The notes beneath the pieces were generated by a model. The model did no database searches, was not told the origin of the DNA, and saw nothing but the letters and a program-made list of their open reading frames with translations. The translations under genes and the position numbers were made by a program. Shown here in pieces: positions 61,522-64,000 of a stretch of 64,000 nucleotides of DNA. Each line of letters opens with the position of its first letter. Position 1 is the stretch's first letter. The stretch comes from Pseudomonadales bacterium (GTDB lineage Bacteria > Pseudomonadota > Gammaproteobacteria > Pseudomonadales > Azotimanducaceae), in NCBI GenBank assembly GCA_029251375.1, contig JAQXDL010000032.1, forward strand, positions 80,266 through 144,265, read 5' to 3'.

Positions 61522-62499
61522 ATGGAACAAAATACAAGGGCGGTTGATTGGCAAGCGTTGATTAATGCCGCCTGGGAAAAAAGGAAACCGCTTTGGCAGG
61601 ATGCGAGCATTGATTGCTTTCGCGTGTTTCACGGTTACGAGGAAGGATCTAAAGGCACGGTGATAGAGAAGTTCAATGACGCAGCGGTTATAGACTATAA
61701 GACCGATATCCGAGAGGAATTGGCGGATCTAACCCAAGCACTGCTGAATGTGTTTCCCTTCAAAATCATTGTCGCCAAGGGTCATCAATCGTTAGGGTTA
61801 AGTCTAAAAGAGCGAACGCATAAACTACATGGGAATGGTGACGTTGCTATCTGCCATGAGCATGATTTGAAATTTAAAGTGAAATTAGACACACCGCATA
61901 ATCCCGGCTTGTATTTAGATGCTCGCGATACCCGTAACTGGCTAATTGAAAACAGCGCCGATCGTAAAGTCTTAAACCTTTTTGCCTTCACGGGTAGTTT
62001 GGGTTTGAGTTCGGCCTACGGTAAAGCGAGTGAGGTTATACACCTTGATCGATCAAAGGCATTGCTACCTAGAATCGAAGAAAACTACCAGGCCAATGGT
62101 ATTGCGTTTGAATCGAGAAACTTCTTGCGGGGCGATATTTATAAACATCTGCCGAGAGCCATCAAGGCGGGTAAGAAGTTTGATGGCATCATTTTGGATC
62201 CACCACCGAAGGTTTATCAATCACGCTATGCGAAACATAAAACCAGTGGTCAGGATTTTTCTGCCCTAATACAATATTGCACGCAGTTGCTAAATCCGGG
62301 TGGTTGGATTGTCGGTATGCTGCATCGTTTCGATTATTCTTGGGATAATTTTGAGAACCAAGTAAAAAAAGCATCTGGGCAACGGCTGTTGCCTCAAACT
62401 CGGTTGACGAGCGGCGTCGATTTTCCTGAAAGCATGGCCGATAAAAAGTTACGTGTGTCAATATTTGTCGCAGACGATAAAGCTGCTGTTGAGAAATAG
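61522..62499 (+). CDS. RlmI-like class I SAM-dependent methyltransferase
   Basis: 325 residues from ATG at 61522 (GGAGA just upstream; the open frame goes back to a GTG at 61456). The N-terminal segment resembles a PUA-like/RlmI-type start (FRVFHGYEEGSKGTVIEKF), then DARDTRNW and VLNLFAFTGSLGLSSAYG as SAM-binding motif I, DRSKALLPRIEENYQANG, and the catalytic LDPPPKVYQ. This is the pattern of 23S rRNA m5C/m7G methyltransferases of the RlmI/RlmK group. The target base is inferred. Confidence 0.85.
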   Translation: MEQNTRAVDWQALINAAWEKRKPLWQDASIDCFRVFHGYEEGSKGTVIEKFNDAAVIDYKTDIREELADLTQALLNVFPFKIIVAKGHQSLGLSLKERTHKLHGNGDVAICHEHDLKFKVKLDTPHNPGLYLDARDTRNWLIENSADRKVLNLFAFTGSLGLSSAYGKASEVIHLDRSKALLPRIEENYQANGIAFESRNFLRGDIYKHLPRAIKAGKKFDGIILDPPPKVYQSRYAKHKTSGQDFSALIQYCTQLLNPGGWIVGMLHRFDYSWDNFENQVKKASGQRLLPQTRLTSGVDFPESMADKKLRVSIFVADDKAAVEK

Positions 62500-62589
62500 A
62501 AGAACGAGAAGACCTAAAAAAAACGATCAAGCATGAAAATGTAATCAATAATCATATTACTAGCAGCCCAACCCATTTGGAGAATCCAC

Positions 62590-63618
62590 ATGACAGACCT
62601 TACCAATACCAAGATCGTAATGAAGTCGAGACCGGTTGGCATGCCAACCAATGATAATTTTGAAATTCAGTCCGAACCTGTCGCCAGCCCCGGTGAGAAT
62701 GAAATGTTACTCCGCACACTCTGGCTTTCGTTGGATCCCTATATGCGTGGCAGAATGAGTGACCGTAAGTCCTATGCCAAACCGTTAGAAATCGGCGAAG
62801 TCATCACAGGCGGTGTTGTCAGTCAGGTACTTGAATCTAACAATGCAGACTATCCCGTTGGTACCATTGTCAGTGGCATGTACGGTTGGCAGTCCCATGC
62901 CATTGCAAAACCTGACGATTACCGCCTGTTTAAAGTCGACGCGGATCTTGCGCCTATTTCAACAGCCGTTGGTACAACAGGCATGCCAGGTCAGACAGCT
63001 TACTTTGGGCTGCTTAAACTCGGCAAGCCGCAACCTGGAGAGACGGTTGTTGTCTCGGCAGCGTCAGGTGCAGTAGGTTCGGTTGTTGGTCAGATTGCGA
63101 AGATTAAGGGCTGCCGAGCCGTAGGCCTTGCGGGCGGAAAAGCGAAATGTGATTACGTAGTCAATGAACTCGGTTTCGACGTATGCATTGATTACAAGGA
63201 AGCCGATTTTGCCGAGAAACTTGCCGCAGCATGTCCAAATGGCGTAGATGTTTATTTTGAAAATGTCGGTGGAGAAGTGCTAGAAGCTGTTGCGCCGCTA
63301 CTAAATCAGGGCGCGCGAGTGCCGGTTTGTGGATTTATCTCGGCTTACAATGCAACCAGCGAAGAGGAGATTAAAACACCCGAGATGGTGCTGGGCGCTC
63401 TCGCGCATCCACCCGAATCACGTTTTTTTATTGTCACTGAATGGATAGAAGAATTTGAGGATGCAACCCAAGAGCTGGGTGAGTGGATTCAAACTGGTGA
63501 ACTAAAATATCGTGAATCAATTGTCGAAGGCCTCGAAAATGCACCGGAAGCTTTTCGCATGTTATTCACCGGCGAGAATTTCGGCAAATTGATGATTAAG
63601 GTTGCTGAACCGGTTTAA
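62590..63618 (+). CDS. NADP-dependent oxidoreductase (CurA/zinc-independent MDR)
   Basis: A 342-residue medium-chain dehydrogenase/reductase. LSLDPYMRGRMSD, the cofactor loop SAASGAVGSVVGQIAKIKGCR and DVYFENVGGEVLEAV are signatures of the leukotriene B4 12-hydroxydehydrogenase/CurA branch, which lacks zinc and reduces the double bond of enones with NADPH. The C-terminus GLENAPEAFRMLFTGENFGKLMIKV is typical. The natural substrate is unknown. It is monocistronic. Confidence 0.92.
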   Translation: MTDLTNTKIVMKSRPVGMPTNDNFEIQSEPVASPGENEMLLRTLWLSLDPYMRGRMSDRKSYAKPLEIGEVITGGVVSQVLESNNADYPVGTIVSGMYGWQSHAIAKPDDYRLFKVDADLAPISTAVGTTGMPGQTAYFGLLKLGKPQPGETVVVSAASGAVGSVVGQIAKIKGCRAVGLAGGKAKCDYVVNELGFDVCIDYKEADFAEKLAAACPNGVDVYFENVGGEVLEAVAPLLNQGARVPVCGFISAYNATSEEEIKTPEMVLGALAHPPESRFFIVTEWIEEFEDATQELGEWIQTGELKYRESIVEGLENAPEAFRMLFTGENFGKLMIKVAEPV

Positions 63619-64000
63619 TGAACAGATGGCGCATAGGTTCGAGTGCTCGTAAATTAGAATCGTTAACTTATCGCGCCGTCGCAGCCGCATGTACTTGGTG
63701 AGGCAACGATCGTCACCTTTCGATCGAAGTGGCAACAGTACTAAACCAACTCAACTGGACTTTTTTGTGGCTGTATCGTTCTGCATCAGCCCTGTGAGCC
63801 CAGAGGAATTACCTCTGATGACACGCTTCTCGATACCTTAACTGACAACCGCAAGCTGTTCTTCATACATCAGCTGAGCAAAGCCATGGATATGACAGCA
63901 GCCGATGACTATGTCATCGATAAGATTTTCGAACCTCGTAATGTCGCTAAGCATTTCCACCGTCATTTCCGGCCCACATCGTTGCCTTAAGATTACGTTG
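63619..64000. other. Right-edge stretch with possible decayed coding frame
   Basis: 382 bp after the oxidoreductase gene. The plus frame from about 63804 to 63989 reads ITSDDTLLDTLTDNRKLFF, HQLSKAMDMTAADDYVIDKI and FEPRNVAKHFHRHF before a stop, with coding-like composition but no start. Family unknown. It could be a gene remnant. Confidence 0.3.

Overview
The window is ordinary chromosomal DNA of a Gram-negative bacterium, most likely a marine or aquatic gammaproteobacterium. Pointers are the moderate GC content, VF530-family proteins, DUF4136 lipoproteins, DASH cryptochrome with its DUF2256 partner, exported KatG, an O-antigen-ligase-type protein, and many GTG/TTG starts with purine-rich Shine-Dalgarno sites. 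The exact lineage cannot be fixed from the sequence. I see no rRNA, tRNA, CRISPR array, transposase or phage gene.

Layout, 1-18 kb. A D-aminoacylase cut by the left edge is followed by a VF530-domain protein, a glutathione transferase, a Tag-like glycosylase, a DUF4136 lipoprotein, a phytanoyl-CoA dioxygenase-like oxygenase and an Ldh-type dehydrogenase. A tight minus-strand operon (Rieske oxygenase, unknown protein, small membrane protein, MFS transporter; 9712 down to 6645) is divergent from an AraC-type regulator. Next come a fused double DsbA/HCCA-isomerase protein, a carotenoid oxygenase, and a DNA-repair and haem block (hemH, nei, DUF3429, cry-DASH, DUF2256).

18-35 kb. An acyl-CoA ligase is followed by an O-antigen ligase-like protein and a glycosyltransferase. 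Then comes a three-gene module (23233-25188) with ExbB/TolQ-like and ExbD-like subunits, which is the best candidate for an undescribed energised envelope system. A PQQ alcohol dehydrogenase with a C-terminal haem domain, an SRPBCC protein, an enoyl-CoA hydratase and a beta-propeller lipoprotein follow. A mini type II secretion/pilus-like operon (two pseudopilin-like proteins plus a GspE/PilB ATPase, 30572-33330) ends tail-to-tail against an ftsH gene whose C-terminal region carries an out-of-frame deletion.

35-64 kb. Two diguanylate cyclases are present: HPt-REC-REC-GGDEF, and a Reg_prop propeller-GGDEF. Between and around them are a CREST/ceramidase-like membrane protein, an FAD monooxygenase with a Dabb partner, a subtilase with GYLWAS C-terminal repeats, and exported KatG. 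Further right are an aldo/keto reductase, a second VF530 protein, an OafA-type acyltransferase with SGNH domain, a sterol desaturase-like protein and an exported 11-residue-repeat protein. The right end holds the ribosome GTPase YlqF, a glucose-6-phosphate dehydrogenase fused to a cyclic-nucleotide-binding domain, an SDR, an RlmI-like methyltransferase and a CurA-like reductase.

Most genes look like independently regulated housekeeping or catabolic units. The real functional groupings are the Rieske operon, the repair block, the ExbB/ExbD-like trio, the pseudopilin-ATPase trio and the monooxygenase-Dabb pair. Several gene-poor stretches (19.87-20.05, 54.3-55.2 and 63.6-64.0 kb) contain what look like decayed coding fragments.
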